Below, one piece after another: positions 37,127-49,390 of a stretch of 64,000 nt of DNA. The notes below the pieces were generated by a model. It made no database searches. It saw only the letters and a list, made by a program, of their open reading frames with translations, and was not told where the DNA came from. Where the stretch lies: NCBI GenBank assembly GCA_022749755.1, contig CM040440.1, positions 12,573,269 through 12,637,268 of the forward strand. Direction: 5' to 3'. The DNA comes from Azadirachta indica. Taxonomy: Eukaryota > Streptophyta > Magnoliopsida > Sapindales > Meliaceae. The position numbers were made by a program, and so were the translations under genes. The first letter of the stretch is position 1. The number at the start of each line of letters is the position of its first letter.

Positions 37127-37721
37127 TGTTACAACTTTTAGGTTATAATACCCAAATGTAAGTTGTTTCAAGTAATAAAAATTTAGAAGTCCAAGTGTTA
37201 GTCCACAGGGAATTCATTATAGGGAAATTTTCAACAGTTACCATTATTTACAAGAGATTTTTTAAAATGACCATTGTACAAAATAATTTTAAAAATGACC
37301 ACGAGTTTTTTTGGGACCACTTTACCCCTGTGACCCAAATTTTCGAAACTCTTTTTTTTTCTCTCCACTCTCTTCTTCCTTCTTCCTTTCTTGCCTAGCT
37401 TTATTTACCATCCACAATTTCTATCAGGGCTTGTTTACTGTATTTTGTACAAGTAGTTTACTTCGGTTTCCTATTTATGAAATCAACTCCATTTGATTCG
37501 AAGAAAATCACAAGTTTATAGAAGAGAAAATTAGGTGAGTATTTGGAAAATAGTTTGAAATAAATACAAAATACATGTGACACTTTTTTTGAAAATTTGT
37601 GCACAATTAGTGAATGTAATGCAAGAAATAGTGAAAAGAAGTGTGTATTGGAAATATTGAGTGTGTTTGGTGTAATGGTTAAACGAACAATGGAAAAAAT
37701 GGGGAAGAATGCCTTGTGTAA

Positions 37722-37838
37722 GACTTTTAATCACATAAGAGAGAAATCAAAAGTAGTAAGTTTCGACCATGGGTAAAATTTTGCCCATGCTTAAAACTTA
37801 GTACTTTCGATTTCTCTCCTTTGTGATTGAAAGTAAGT
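37722..37838. repeat. Long near-perfect palindrome inside the MULE
   Basis: Two arms of about 58 bases meet near 37780/37781 with almost no spacer. The left arm includes GAGAGAAATCAAAAGTAGTA and GACCATGGGTAAAATT. The right arm, reversed, includes GAGAGAAATCGAAAGTACTA and AAGCATGGGCAAAATT. It lies between the left end and the transposase. It may be a small foldback element or a stem-loop in the transposase leader. Confidence 0.85.
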
Positions 37839-37979
37839 TTTGAGCACAGGCGATTTTTGCTCTGCTCTATATTTATCATCCACCAAGTGGTGGAACTTAG
37901 GAGATTTTTTTTCAGTTTTATACATAATCTATATGTTATCATAAATAAGAATATTTAAATTTAGTTTTGTAGCACAATG

Positions 37980-40395
37980 TTTAGATTTAGTGTAGGCATA
38001 GTTGAGTCAATAACGATTGTTCCTATGAATGGCAAGTCTTAGGAACTAACATCAAATGGCAGTGAAGAATATATCAGTGGTAGGATGATAGGATTTTTTG
38101 TTGATCGATCAATAACATATCATGGTTTTATGCAGATGATGTATAAGGCATTTAAAATTAATCCTTCTAAATTTATTATGAAGACAAAAAACAAGTATAT
38201 GGTGTGTACACAATTAGAGGCAGGTCTTATGGTAGTAGATATCATAACTGAACTAGACTTTTGAGCATTCATGTTAGACAATAGTTCTCATATGGCCAAC
38301 CAGAAGGGATATTGTCCATTGTATATTACCTTGGATCATGTAGACAGTGCAAAACAAATAAGGGTAAAAGTTTCCAATCATATTTCGCCTATGCCAACGC
38401 AGTTCATGTCTTTTAGTAAAAGCAATCAAGTAAATGATACAGCTCTGCAATGATAACAATCAGTTTGAGTACATTGGGCAAGAGTTCGCAGATCAATACT
38501 CCCAACAAAGTCAAGTTCTATAGATGCCTCTAAGCCTCTAACACTGACCCGTTTGATGATGTGACCACTGTTGGTAGAGGTGATTCTCTTTCTTACAACA
38601 ATACTGTGCATCAAAATGATTACCATGATATCGATGCAGACATTTATGGCCCTAACATTTCTCAGCTCTGTCAACATAGAAGAAATGTTGTTGAGGAAGA
38701 AAGTGAGCCATGCAAAGCTGATTGTAACGGTCCCACTTAGAGGAGTTGCTCAACAGCAGTTCCATCATCTGAAAATCAATTTATTTGGTGGTTGCTTTCG
38801 ATTGCACCATCAATAATTATGCCAAGTGATGCAATCTTCGTAATACATCAAGTGATGTTAGCATGGGGCAAATATTCAATACAAAGCAAGCACTTTGAGA
38901 TAAGTTAGGCTTACTTGCATTAAGGAACCACTTCCAGTTCAAGATTTACAAATTAACCACGGATCGGTTTGAGGTAAAGTGTCTTGTTAAGGATAAATTC
39001 AAAGATTGCAGTCAAGTTATACTCCCTAAAATATTCGTGATGACTTTTAGACTAATTATAGGGTATGCCCATCATACATGAAGTCATGGCGCAATAAGGA
39101 ACACCCCTTGAAGCTTGTGACTGGCAATCTTTCAGAGTCATTCAAGCAACTTCTGTGGTACTATCATGTGTTGATGGAAAAAAATCTAGGGATAGGGACA
39201 TCAATTAAAAAAGATGCTGACAATTACTTCTTGTACTTCTTTATGTTATTGGGACAATGTATTCGGCAATTTTGTACCATAATTCAACTAGTTATTGTTG
39301 TCGATGGAATCTTCTTGAAGGGCACTTATCATAGGTCGTTATTTATGGCTGATGGAAATAATAAAATTTATTCCCTAACTTTGGTGTTGTTGATTTTAAG
39401 AATGACGCCTCGTGAGAGTGGTTTTTCCTAAAACTTCAGGAAGCTATTGGGTCGATTGAGAATTTGATTTTCATATCCGATCGACATATTAGCATTGAGA
39501 AGGAGATTACTATTGTATTCTCTAATGCATTCCGCAGATTTTGTTCTTACCATATTTCTGAAAATGTGAAGGTTAAATACAAGATGTGTGCCTAAAAGAC
39601 GGAGACTTTCATAGCCCTTACTTTCTCACAGCTAACGCATATCGGGTTACTGAGTGTAATGACTATATGTAAAATCTTAGGGTAATGCATCCGACAGTAG
39701 CGGATTGTTTAGAAAATGAGGTTGGTCTGCATAGATGAGCAAGAGAACACTTTCCTTCTCGGCGGTATGGCTAGCTAATCACCAACATCACTAAAAGTAT
39801 AAATTCGTTGTTAAGACATGTACATTCGCTTCCAATCATACCATGGACTGATTAGATAAGATCTAATGTACAAAGGTGGTTTTATGAGCTTAAAGAGCAA
39901 GTTGCTACCGAGATGCTTTCTTAACCTTAGTAGTGCAAGCAGTTGTTAATGAATAACTAGAATTGTCTCGACCCATGACCATGGAACCAATGTCGTGCTA
40001 CTAGTTTGAGGTAAAACTCTAAGGCATTATTAAGGTCATACATTTACAGAATAAGACTTGTAGTTGTAGGCACTTTGATTTATCACAACTCCTATACGCT
40101 CACGCTTTTACAACATGTCGACACATCCATTTGTCATACAATTCACTTTGTGCACACTACTACACCATTAACGCATTAATGAATGCATATGCAGATTCTA
40201 TTCACTTAGTTGGAAATGGTGTGGATTGGTTGATTTTACTTGAGGTGCAAGAAATCACTATCAAGTCGCTAAGGCAATTTCCTCCTGTCAGTTGACCAAG
40301 AAAATAAAGAATTCCATCTATTGGAGAGGACGTGATCTGGCGTATATGTTCATATTGTCATAAGTTTGGGCACAATTGTGTTGCAAAAATTTGAT
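37980..40395 (+). pseudogene. mudrA-type MULE transposase, decayed
   Basis: The clearest part (39078-39431) reads MKSWRNKEHPLKLVTGNLSE, then VVDGIFLKGTYHRSLFMADG, the MULE transposase domain with the first catalytic Asp in VVDG. Downstream, after frame changes, text corresponding to the SDRH and CxYH region appears (about 39475-39590). A zinc knuckle CSYCHKFGHNCVAK lies at about 40350-40392, the usual SWIM/CCHC end. Upstream (37980-38270) resembles the plant MULE N-terminal region. In-frame stops and shifts are frequent, so no active transposase can be made. Its place inside matching inverted repeats makes it the element's own gene. Confidence 0.82.
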
Positions 40396-40645
40396 TCCCC
40401 TTCACCCAAACTAGTGAAATTTGTGTTGTTACCCATAAAACAGTTTGCTAAAACATCTGCTTTACTAAATTGCTATGCTGTTGGATTGTTGTGGGCAAAT
40501 TAAAAGTTGCCAAATTTGTTGTACAAACATTTATTGTTTTCAAATTGTTGTTGTGCATTATTTACTATGCAATCATCTATTTAATAATAATATTTGTATC
40601 TTAGAACTTAATTTTCGTGTGCAATACTCCCATTTGTTTATTTTA

Positions 40646-40852
40646 GGCCTGTCTTGGGGAATGAGAGGTTTTGGAAAAATCAAAAATTGAGTTTGGAGCA
40701 CGTATGAAAAAAACAACATGCTCAAAACTATGCTTTCGCGGGTAGTTAAATACCGTGATAGAATAATAATTTTGAGCACGTTATTTTTTTTTTCAAGTGC
40801 TTGAAACTACATTTTCAATTTTTCTAGAATCTCCTATTCCCCATGACTGGCC
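40646..40852. mobile_element. Tourist-like MITE, 207 bp, inside the MULE
   Basis: GGCCTGTCTTGGGGAATGAG at the left pairs with the reverse complement of the right end, GGCCAGTCATGGGGAATAGG. Pairing continues inward, including GAGCAC motifs and a CGCGGGTA / CACGGTA centre. The ends and the flanking TTA/TAA suggest PIF/Harbinger (Tourist). Two 60-70 codon frames across it are hairpin sequence. Confidence 0.75.
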
Positions 40853-41299
40853 TAATAACCTAAGAACATCAATTATGAAATAATGTCATTTTGGAGTCAT
40901 GTCATGTTTGCATTAACTTGCATAAATTGGTGTAATAAAATATTTTTCCTCAAAATCTCACCTTATTTATTACCATTGGATGACAATGTTCGTTTCTAAC
41001 AATATTAAAGTAGTAAAGAATTATATTAATAATTGCTTAATTACTTAATTTTGTCAATGCCCTGAAAGTAATGTTTTTTGGTTTTATTTTGACGAATGTG
41101 AGTTCGAGCATAATGTTGCTAACGTATACCAGTAATATTTGATTATATCAATATTTATCATACGAAAGTAAAAATAGAAAATATTGAAAGTGAACTGATA
41201 AAGAGATAGACTAGTTTTAGTTAAAGCTATAATATAGAGTCTATACAAAAATATACAAATGTAATAATAACCTATAATAGGTGACCCCTCCATAACTCT

Positions 41300-44200
41300 A
41301 CGGCCATCCTCCTTCTAAAGAATACTCATCTATTGGCTTAAAGTCTAAGGGTCCATTTAACCCTAGATAGCATATATACATCTAGGTGAACACACTGTAA
41401 TTGTCGAACATCTGCTATCGTGGGATTCCATCAACTGGGCGTACAACCACAAATGCCTCTTCAAAAAACTCGAGCTCAATCTTAATGTTGTAAAAACTTG
41501 CATTATTGAGTAGGTGGTGGAGTAGCTCGGACATCAACTGCATGCCCCTAACTAACAATTGCTCGAATGTGCGGTTGGATAGAAGTCATAGACCATGATC
41601 CAACATCGGCGAAAATGAACTGCACATACCGCCCAATATGAGGAATTGATACAAATGGGCACATAAACCTTGTCTACTATCCACCATGTATGGTGGAAAA
41701 CACTGTTTCTGCCTTTCACCCTTTAAGTGTGATTCAAGATTTGTTGATGAGTAGAAAACGCCCTTCTCGAGCTCCTCCTTTAGATATCCATCCCAAGCAA
41801 TTTGTAAAGATATTTGTGACAAATTCGAAAGTAATTGTTATGAGAACGATTAATTATACAACGTAACAGTGAAATAAGAAAATTGTTAAGTATCAAACTT
41901 ATGAACAGATGTGTGGACGTAACTGTGTATCGTTATGGCACCTGTTGAGAGCATGCTCTCTGCATGTGTGCAAGTAACTACACAAACTTGTTCATATGAT
42001 GCAACATAAACATCCGATTAGGATAAACATCACGGCTAGAAATGTAATCACTAGATTCAATGAATTGAATGATAAAGATTGGCACATACAGTATCCTTGA
42101 ACCATCGTCCCTTATCCATTACTATGCTAAGCCAATCAGCAATTATTGTAATGGTGTGAATCTCAATGCATGCCTTTGGAGTAGCCATCCACTGCAAGAA
42201 CTTTGAATATAAGCTTGCCGAAACTCCCTGAGTCAAATCTATAACATACTCTAATGCATATTGCGGCCATTACCTCAATACCTAACGACTTCGAAACTGA
42301 CCTTGTCATTTAAACGGGTTTGTATACGGAGGGATTACTTGGTTTATACTCTTACCCGTATTGACTCATGTTAGTTTCTGTAGGCGCTTAAGGAAGTGCT
42401 CGATTGACATTAACATCTACAGGTACATCAACAATGCGCACTCTATCCCTACCTGTGTCATCGACTTGCAACATCCGTGAATACATAAAATACCGTTGAG
42501 CACAAAATGTTACCCAAAAATTGAAAATAGTTTCCCCTGTATTCTAAACATTCCCAAAACACAAAAACAATTGAATAAAACTCACTTTACTATATATACA
42601 CACATTAGGGCCTTTGACACCCTATTTGTATCCAAACAATGTCAATAACAATGCAACCATCTCTTCTTGCTTTTATGTGTAAGCCAAGAAATCAGCATAG
42701 AGAGCACGAATCTCCTATCCAACATCCAACTGGCAATTTGATTGTCCTGGGACATCGACAAAAGGTGAAGGGACGTTGGGGTCCGAGTGCAAGACCTCGA
42801 GAAATATATCATGACTTGTTGGAGAGTCTGGAGGTCATCACGCTGAGGAACCTTCTTGGATACAATAGAGAGACAGGTATGTTGCCAAAACAAAGTTCAA
42901 ATTATTAGGCAAACATGTAAAAGGTGATTTAAAATTGATGAACTTCCCCAGTCCAAATGAAAACTTTTAGCAAAATTTACCTTTCTCCTACTTTTTTTTG
43001 GACTTGGAGAAGTGAGGGGTAATGAATCCTGGGCGTCATCCTCATCGCTCGTTGCTGCTCCCGAAGAAAAATAGTATATAAATGTTAGTAGATGTTGAAC
43101 CAAAAAAATTAAAGATTAATTAGTTAGTGTTTGAGGTTTACGTCAATGTCCTTGGCGACAAAGCCAGCTTATCACTGTCCACGTCGTTAGGGAGAATAGT
43201 ACCAACATACTTATCGTCAAATATTGTATTGGATTACAAAGCATGATTGTAAGGCAACAAAATGCTTTGCCAGAGAGGCTTCCATTGTATAGATCATGGA
43301 CGGAGGCTGGTCAATAGTAAGACAGCAAATGTTATTATAACATATAACACATTAAAGTCAAATAGTCGAATAACATTAAAGACAATATATTATTAAATTG
43401 TACCAAGCTAGCATAGACAATGTATCACTTAAGGTCTTCCTCGCAGATGTTCTTGCTTGTCACGACACATCTCAAAATACAAAGAAGACAGGAGTCGGTA
43501 CGTCCCTTTAACTTTGCTCCGACTATGGAGATGGCCTCATACATCTAAATGCATATAAAAATAAAAGTTTCATCATTTTAACAATATTATGTAGAGTAAA
43601 ATTAAAATTATAATAAAAGTCAATATTAAAGTGAACTTCCAAGTACTTGGAATGCGATTGGAAACCCGCAAAGATTGTGTCGGTTGACATGCTTCAGTCT
43701 TTTCTTCTACTTCTGAGCCTATTTAACCTTGTATGTGGGCAACTGTTGAGCCATCGCTCTACTCAACGAAAGGAAGATATATGTCCATACAACCAACCCG
43801 TAGGAAAATCGGTTAAACTACTCCAAGTCATCTACTATCTGCAGTATCTATATATCCGTATGATACCGTTGCCCTCACCCAAGTAAAAATAGGTCCATCA
43901 ACATGTATAGTGACAACTTCAGTGCGTCAATGTCATCTATTAGTCTAAAGTCGATTGCCTTGTATACTTTCTCCAAATCCTTCAATCTATACTCGCCTCT
44001 CAATTAAAGTACATATCCCTTAACCTCGTAGACCTATCTATATCACTTAGATATGGCCTAAAAGTTAATCTCGTAATCAAGCCAAACTCAATGTGTGAGA
44101 AACGTATGGTGTTGCCTTTCATTAGTAACCACATCTTCTTCTCTGCTCCCTTCATGACTACCTCGTGTAGCAGCATATTATTCACAAAGTTGCCTAAAAA

Positions 44201-44650
44201 TTAGACATCTTTTACATCCAACATATGACTTAAATATGTCTGTTTGAACAGCTCCTGTTGTGTGGGGCTTAGCCTTTTCCGTATTGCCTTCAATACTCAT
44301 TCTTTTGACAGTGAGCTCATAGTAGTCAGAAAATTTTTGGCCTTTTGAATCTTTAACTCTGTTGTCATAGTAACAACCATGTTCACTTGGATCACAAAAA
44401 AGAGTGTATGTAAGTGAAAAACATAGACAAATATTGCAAACATAAATAAACTAAAAATGGTAGAAACAACAAACATGTATAATGGTAAAAAAAACAACAA
44501 ACTAGAAAAATCGAAATTGCAATTTTGACGACATTCTAATAACACAAACATGATCAAAAGTACAAATGAAAAGTTTCTGAAAAAATTGAAACAACAGTTT
44601 CGATCACATTCAAAACTCTTAGCAAACATGATTGAAGGAAACTGTATCAA
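41300..44650 (-). pseudogene. Captured DUF1985 (Ulp1-associated) gene in the MULE, decayed
   Basis: Minus strand: NNMLLHEVVMKGAEKKMWLL then IRFSHIEFGLITRLTF (44182-44060), the DUF1985 start. After stops come YKAIDFRLIDD-like text, FNRFSYGLVVWTYIFLSLSR (about 43818-43759) and NLCGFPIAFQVL. After a probable intron, YEAISIVGAKLKG lies at about 43545-43505. Plants have many MULEs that carry such DUF1985/Ulp1 genes (Kaonashi type); this fits by content and by its orientation opposite the transposase. 41586-41822 (DGYLKEELEKGVFY, CFPPYMVD) may be a later exon. I could not find the His-Asp-Cys triad of the peptidase. Stops in most exons indicate a pseudogene. Confidence 0.72.
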
Positions 44651-45099
44651 TTGTAAAGCTTTATGGAAACTACATAAGTAATCAAAACTGAAACCCTAAA
44701 CTAAAAAATGTGATGGAAACTATGAAAATTTTGTGATCGAAAGAATATTTTTCTACATGCGTGAAACTGTACTTTTGATTTCATGATTTTCATGGTTTCG
44801 ATCACGTCTTTTACACATTCGCATATGCATGTGTGATCAAAATTATTGCATCCTTTGTCTAATTTATCTCAATCACCAACACCACATAACTTGCATCAAA
44901 AACACATAATCCTCATGTATTTTAGATTGATTTTCTATCACATAATGAATAGAAATCACCAACCCAAAATTAATTTAATCAAAATAATCGTTACTTTATT
45001 CATCACCAACAACACACAAATTTCAGAGTTTCTTGAACTAATTTTCAATAATTGATGAATAAAGCTCTTACCCATGCTAAATCATCCTAAATCATCCAT

Positions 45100-45384
45100 A
45101 AATCCACATCAAATGTGAAACAAAATTGACAAAATTTGTAACTCAATTGTCGAATTAACTCTGATGTAGGCTAGCCGTTGAAAATCAGCCTCTGTTTGTC
45201 ACTGTCAACGTGAATCCTTTGCACTCTTACACCGCTATTGATCGCCGAGTCAATGATCGCTGATTGAAGTTTCGATTACGTTGTGAGGTTTTTCCACCAA
45301 AAAAAAAAAAATTAGGGTTTCAGTGGCTTTGAATTTGATATGGCGATTTTTGTTGCAAATGGTTGTGAGGGAAATTTTGTTAGA
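45100..45384 (-). promoter_or_regulatory. Probable 5' leader and promoter of the captured gene
   Basis: Between the DUF1985 gene and the right MULE arm is a less AT-rich stretch (45160-45345). On the minus strand it contains GAAACCCTAATTTTT, a sequence often seen in plant 5' leaders. This fits transcription starting near the arm and reading inward. Evidence is by position and composition only. Confidence 0.35.
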
Positions 45385-46895
45385 AAAATTATGAGTGGTC
45401 ATTTTTTAAATTATTTTTGTATGATGGTCATTTTAGAAAATCCTTTATGAACAATGGTTTTTGTTGAGAATTTTCCTTGGTTATATTAAGTCTACAAGTC
45501 TAAAGGTCCAAATATTACAAGTCTCATTTGTCCAAATGTTATGAAAATAAAATGAATTAGTTAATTGTTATATTTAAATTCACTATTATTAGATATTAGG
45601 ATATTAGGGATCTATTTTGATGATATGTATAGAAATTATTCTTGATCTTTTTTAAATTAAATTAAAAATCCACTAAAAAGTGATCTTAATTAGAAGATGA
45701 TTAAATTGATGATAAAAAACTACAAGTTGCTTTGCTCATTAACATATAGAAAAACGTTCAAGCATTCAATGCACTTTTCATTAACAATGAATTAAGGTTT
45801 CTAACAGACCAAAAACACTTACAAAATATAATATTCACTCAATAAAAAAGTTTGATTATGAAGTACATAAACAAAGGATCAAAGAACAACACTATAAATC
45901 ATCAAAACTTCGCCTTTAGCCCTAACTATGAATTTAGAAAAACATTATTTAAAGAATAAACAAAAAAAAAAAGATTTTCCTAATGCTAAGAAAGAAAGAG
46001 GTCTCCTTCACCTCTCTCTTCTTCTCAATAACAAGGTTTATATAACCAAGATTAAGGAGAATTTGCTTGTGTGAACACATGCAAGTTACAAGTTTCGTCA
46101 TAACACTGTCTATCATTTTTGGGTGCACTTTTGACTATCTTCCACTTTGTAATACAAATATATTTCTTCTTCAAAGTTATAGCCCTATAAACAAGCTTTC
46201 TAATGCTTTATGAGTTATAGCATTTGAACATACGTAATGGATGATATGGTTAAAATAATAATGCATGTTCAAATTGAAATATTGACAGCCATTGTCAGAA
46301 TGATGATTATTTTAGACTATTCAGATGCACCAATTAGTACTTGTGCATAAAATCAAAGTTGTAGCTGTCTTCCTATTGGTTCATTTCTTCAAGAAGGAAT
46401 GCAGTCGGTGTAAGTTGAGATATTAATTGCCAAAATACAGAAGGATGTTCACAAGTCCAAGACGCAAATGGTAAAACTATGCTTCAACGTATGAATTGTG
46501 TGAAATTGAGTCAGCTTCTATTAGAAACAAATATTATTGCATTTAGAGATGGATACACAAAGATATGATTATTAGATAAATTAATGTTGAAGTGATAAAT
46601 ATGAGGTGTACTATTTTGATTTTTTTTTTTTCAATTGCAACTTATTCTGGCTTGCATCTATACACAAAATACACTATATTGGTATTTTAACAAAAGTATT
46701 ATATGCACATCAACTTACACAATTATACATATTTACATGTAATTGAGTTTTATATTATAAAAACATCAAATTAAAGTTGTGGCAATGAAAGTCACAAGTT
46801 TTACTCAAATAGGGACTTTAAATTAAATAGTACTGTAAGAGTGTCTTCTAAAATATATGTGAATGATATGTTTTTAAACACTTATCACCCCTCTA

Positions 46896-49390
46896 ACTAA
46901 CATTTGGCTAGTCCCTAGCAAATTATATGGTGCATAATATTAAAATTTTTAAGGTGACTTTTCACATTCTTTTTTTTTGGGTATAACAACAAAACAAAGT
47001 GATGAGCCATATCCAAAGATTAGAGAAAAATTCACTTCCATATCAACGATAATCACATGCCTAAGTTAGAAACATATAAAGATGCATCTGTTATCAAAGC
47101 TGCATAAATCATATTTTTGTTAAAACACATGCCAATCCCCTAATCACAAATATGAATGACATTTTCGAAAGAAAATATACCCTATAAAGTTAAGGATGGA
47201 TAATATCAGTATTTCAATATAGAACGGTAAGAATGAAACAATGATAGCTCAAGTTTCGCACCCCATTGAAAAAAATATTGGCCTCAAATTTTGGATAAAG
47301 ATAAATGATCTCAAATCAAAATGAATAATCAACCAAGTGCTTATTTTTCTTTTTTTTATACCATATTCTTTAGCCCTTATTACTAATATCTATTTCAAAC
47401 TCCAATTTCTCAAAATCAAGGACTTTTATTAGGACATAACAAAGGCTTGGGACAAGGTTAAGAAAAAAAATGAAAGATATGAGTAAACAAAATCATATGT
47501 TTGAGAAAATAGATGTCTTAAACATAATAAGGTGGTGCATCATTAGCAATTTTTTTTTTTGGAAGAATAACAATTTATATAACTTTATATTTTTTTTCTT
47601 TTTAATGTAAAAGTATATAAATATCTTTGAGCACTTCTTCCTTTGTTTTTTTTTTTTTTCACCATCCTTTTTCTTTGAAATGTAAACTTTTCTCAATCAT
47701 AAAATGGTTGTAGATAACATAAAAATGAAGTTGAAACTTCACAAGTGGAGTTAGGTATGGTAAATAGGCTAACAAATGAAAAATCTTTTGTTTATTGGCT
47801 CAAAAGGGCTTACTATGGCAAAACATTTTGAAAGGTAGGCTTGAAAGGCTCAAATGGATCAAAGATTGCCTTCTATGATTTTTTGAAGAAATACAATAAC
47901 TATCCATATCAACTTGCTCAATGGGCTTTCAAATATAGCAACACATTGTTTTCCTTTTCTTTGTGAAGTATTAGTTAAAAATTCAAATGTAGAGATCAAT
48001 AACAAAGGTTATTTACAAATTATAAGCCAAAAAGAGTACTCTCTAAGGAAATATAATAAACTCAAAACCCACTTCGAAAAAATTATATGGCATGTAACTC
48101 TTTGAATAATTAGATTTATTTCACTCCTCAAATTTTAGTTTCCTAGTTCATCACTAACTTTAACATATAACTAAAGAAAACATGGTATGATCATTGTCTA
48201 AGCAAAGGATAACATCCAAAACAAAAACTAGAAAATTATGATTTTTTTTTTTTGAGAACGAGAAGAGAAGAAAACACCTTACCCCCTAACTTAAATGAAA
48301 CATTGTCCTTAAACTCTCGATGTAGATATTATCTAAAAGTTGAAGAAGCTTATACTCGTGATGTTGTAGTCTCCTAGAAAACAAAACAAATAAAGAAAGA
48401 ACACAAAAGAATTAACTATTAACACACCAAGATAAAAAAGAATGTGAAGAATAAGACAAATAATGAATTCTAGTAATAAAAAAAATAATAGCTAAATATC
48501 AATATTTATAAATAGTTGTGATTGTGGCTCACATCTTCATCTAGTTTTACTTCTAGTAACGGCTTAAACATCCTCTATGGGTCGAGGATTGGCTTCCTAT
48601 TCAATTTTCTTATAAATTGGCAAACAAGGTCTTTTAAAGTTAAATTCCCAATAATATAATGATCATGTTCTTCTTGGAATTCTGTGTACAAATTAAGAAT
48701 TTTATGTTGAACATATCTAGTTGGATGTGATGCAAATAAGGATGCACACAAGATCAATGATCCAATTCAGCCACATAGTGGTAAATCTAACTTAGCTTTC
48801 CAAGAAGTTGCTTCCATGCATAAAGATATTGTGTCTCAAGTTTAATATACTCAGAGTTTGTATCAGTATGTGTCTTAAGAGTCAATAAAATATTATCCAA
48901 AGAATCTCCACTTGGTCCACTCCTAATGAATTGTATTTATCTTCTTAATTTATAGACACTATTCCTAAGGAACAACATTGATTGTACTCTTAAAAAAAAT
49001 AAAGCAAATGACATAAAAACTACTAAATACTAATAAACAAAAAAATGTGAAAAATAAAAAGGCAATAGATCCCAATAATAAAATCATCCAATTCCAATGG
49101 GCTTCTTTTCACTGGTGAAATTATCAAAAAATGGTTTTAAATGATGTCCATTAAAATCATTACATAAAGTGTGAGACATTTTAGAGTTTCCTTCAAAGTT
49201 AAAATCATTACACATATATGCACAAGTTTCCAAAGAATCAAAATAGCATTAAACAGTAGAGCGATGTTGAACAAGTTCAAGAATTTTAGGATTTTGATTC
49301 ATTTTTTGGAGTGGTTGCAGTTTTTGAGGAAAAAGGGCAGGAATATAGCATTTTTCAACATCACACAACTTAGGCTCATTATGATTTTTA
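46896..49390 (-). mobile_element. 3' part of gypsy element 2 (integrase end, untranslated region)
   Basis: At about 49155-49083 the minus strand reads FNGHHLKPFFDNFTSEK, like the VNGHRLKPYY ending of plant gypsy integrase. Below it to the polypurine tract is non-coding, with several poly-T runs. Protease, reverse transcriptase, RNase H and most of integrase should lie between gag and this point, but only about 230 bases separate them, so a large internal deletion has occurred. A 60-codon minus frame at 48575-48757 is unexplained. Confidence 0.65.

Larger units (their letters stand above)
37222..45476. mobile_element. Mutator-like element (MULE), 8.25 kb, with two internal genes
   Basis: The left end GGGAAATTTTCAACAGTTAC and the reverse complement of the right end, GGAAAATTCTCAACAAAAAC, start inverted repeats of at least 85 bp. 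Both share TAAAATGACCAT and AAAAATGACCAC. Flanks TTCATTATA (37213-37221) and TTGGTTATA (45477-45485) match at 7 of 9 bases, as for a 9-bp MULE duplication. The uninterrupted LTR of element 1 has this site once near 16963. It carries a mudrA-type transposase on the plus strand and a DUF1985 gene on the minus strand, both broken. Confidence 0.9.
37127..46880 (-). mobile_element. 3' LTR of gypsy element 2, interrupted by a MULE
   Basis: LTR pieces 37127-37221 and 45486-46880 together match the LTR at 16875-18257 end to end. On the minus strand the LTR start TGTTTAAAAAC (46880) is preceded by a purine-rich tract, GAGGGGTGATAAG (46893-46881), so this is the 3' LTR of a minus-strand element. Without the insert it is about 1.49 kb. 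The flank just outside its end is TGCAT (37122-37126). Confidence 0.88.

Noticed and set aside
42639..42908. 89- and 83-codon frames on opposite strands
   Set aside because: Within the decayed captured gene of the MULE; neither matches DUF1985 or Ulp1 and each shadows the other.
44297..44650. 117-codon minus frame upstream of the DUF1985 segment
   Set aside because: Its N-terminal two-thirds is Phe/Leu/Val-rich from AT-rich text, probably intron or leader of the captured gene; only the last part leads towards the DUF1985 exon.
47493..47696. 67-codon Lys-rich minus frame
   Set aside because: Produced by poly-T runs in the untranslated part of gypsy element 2.
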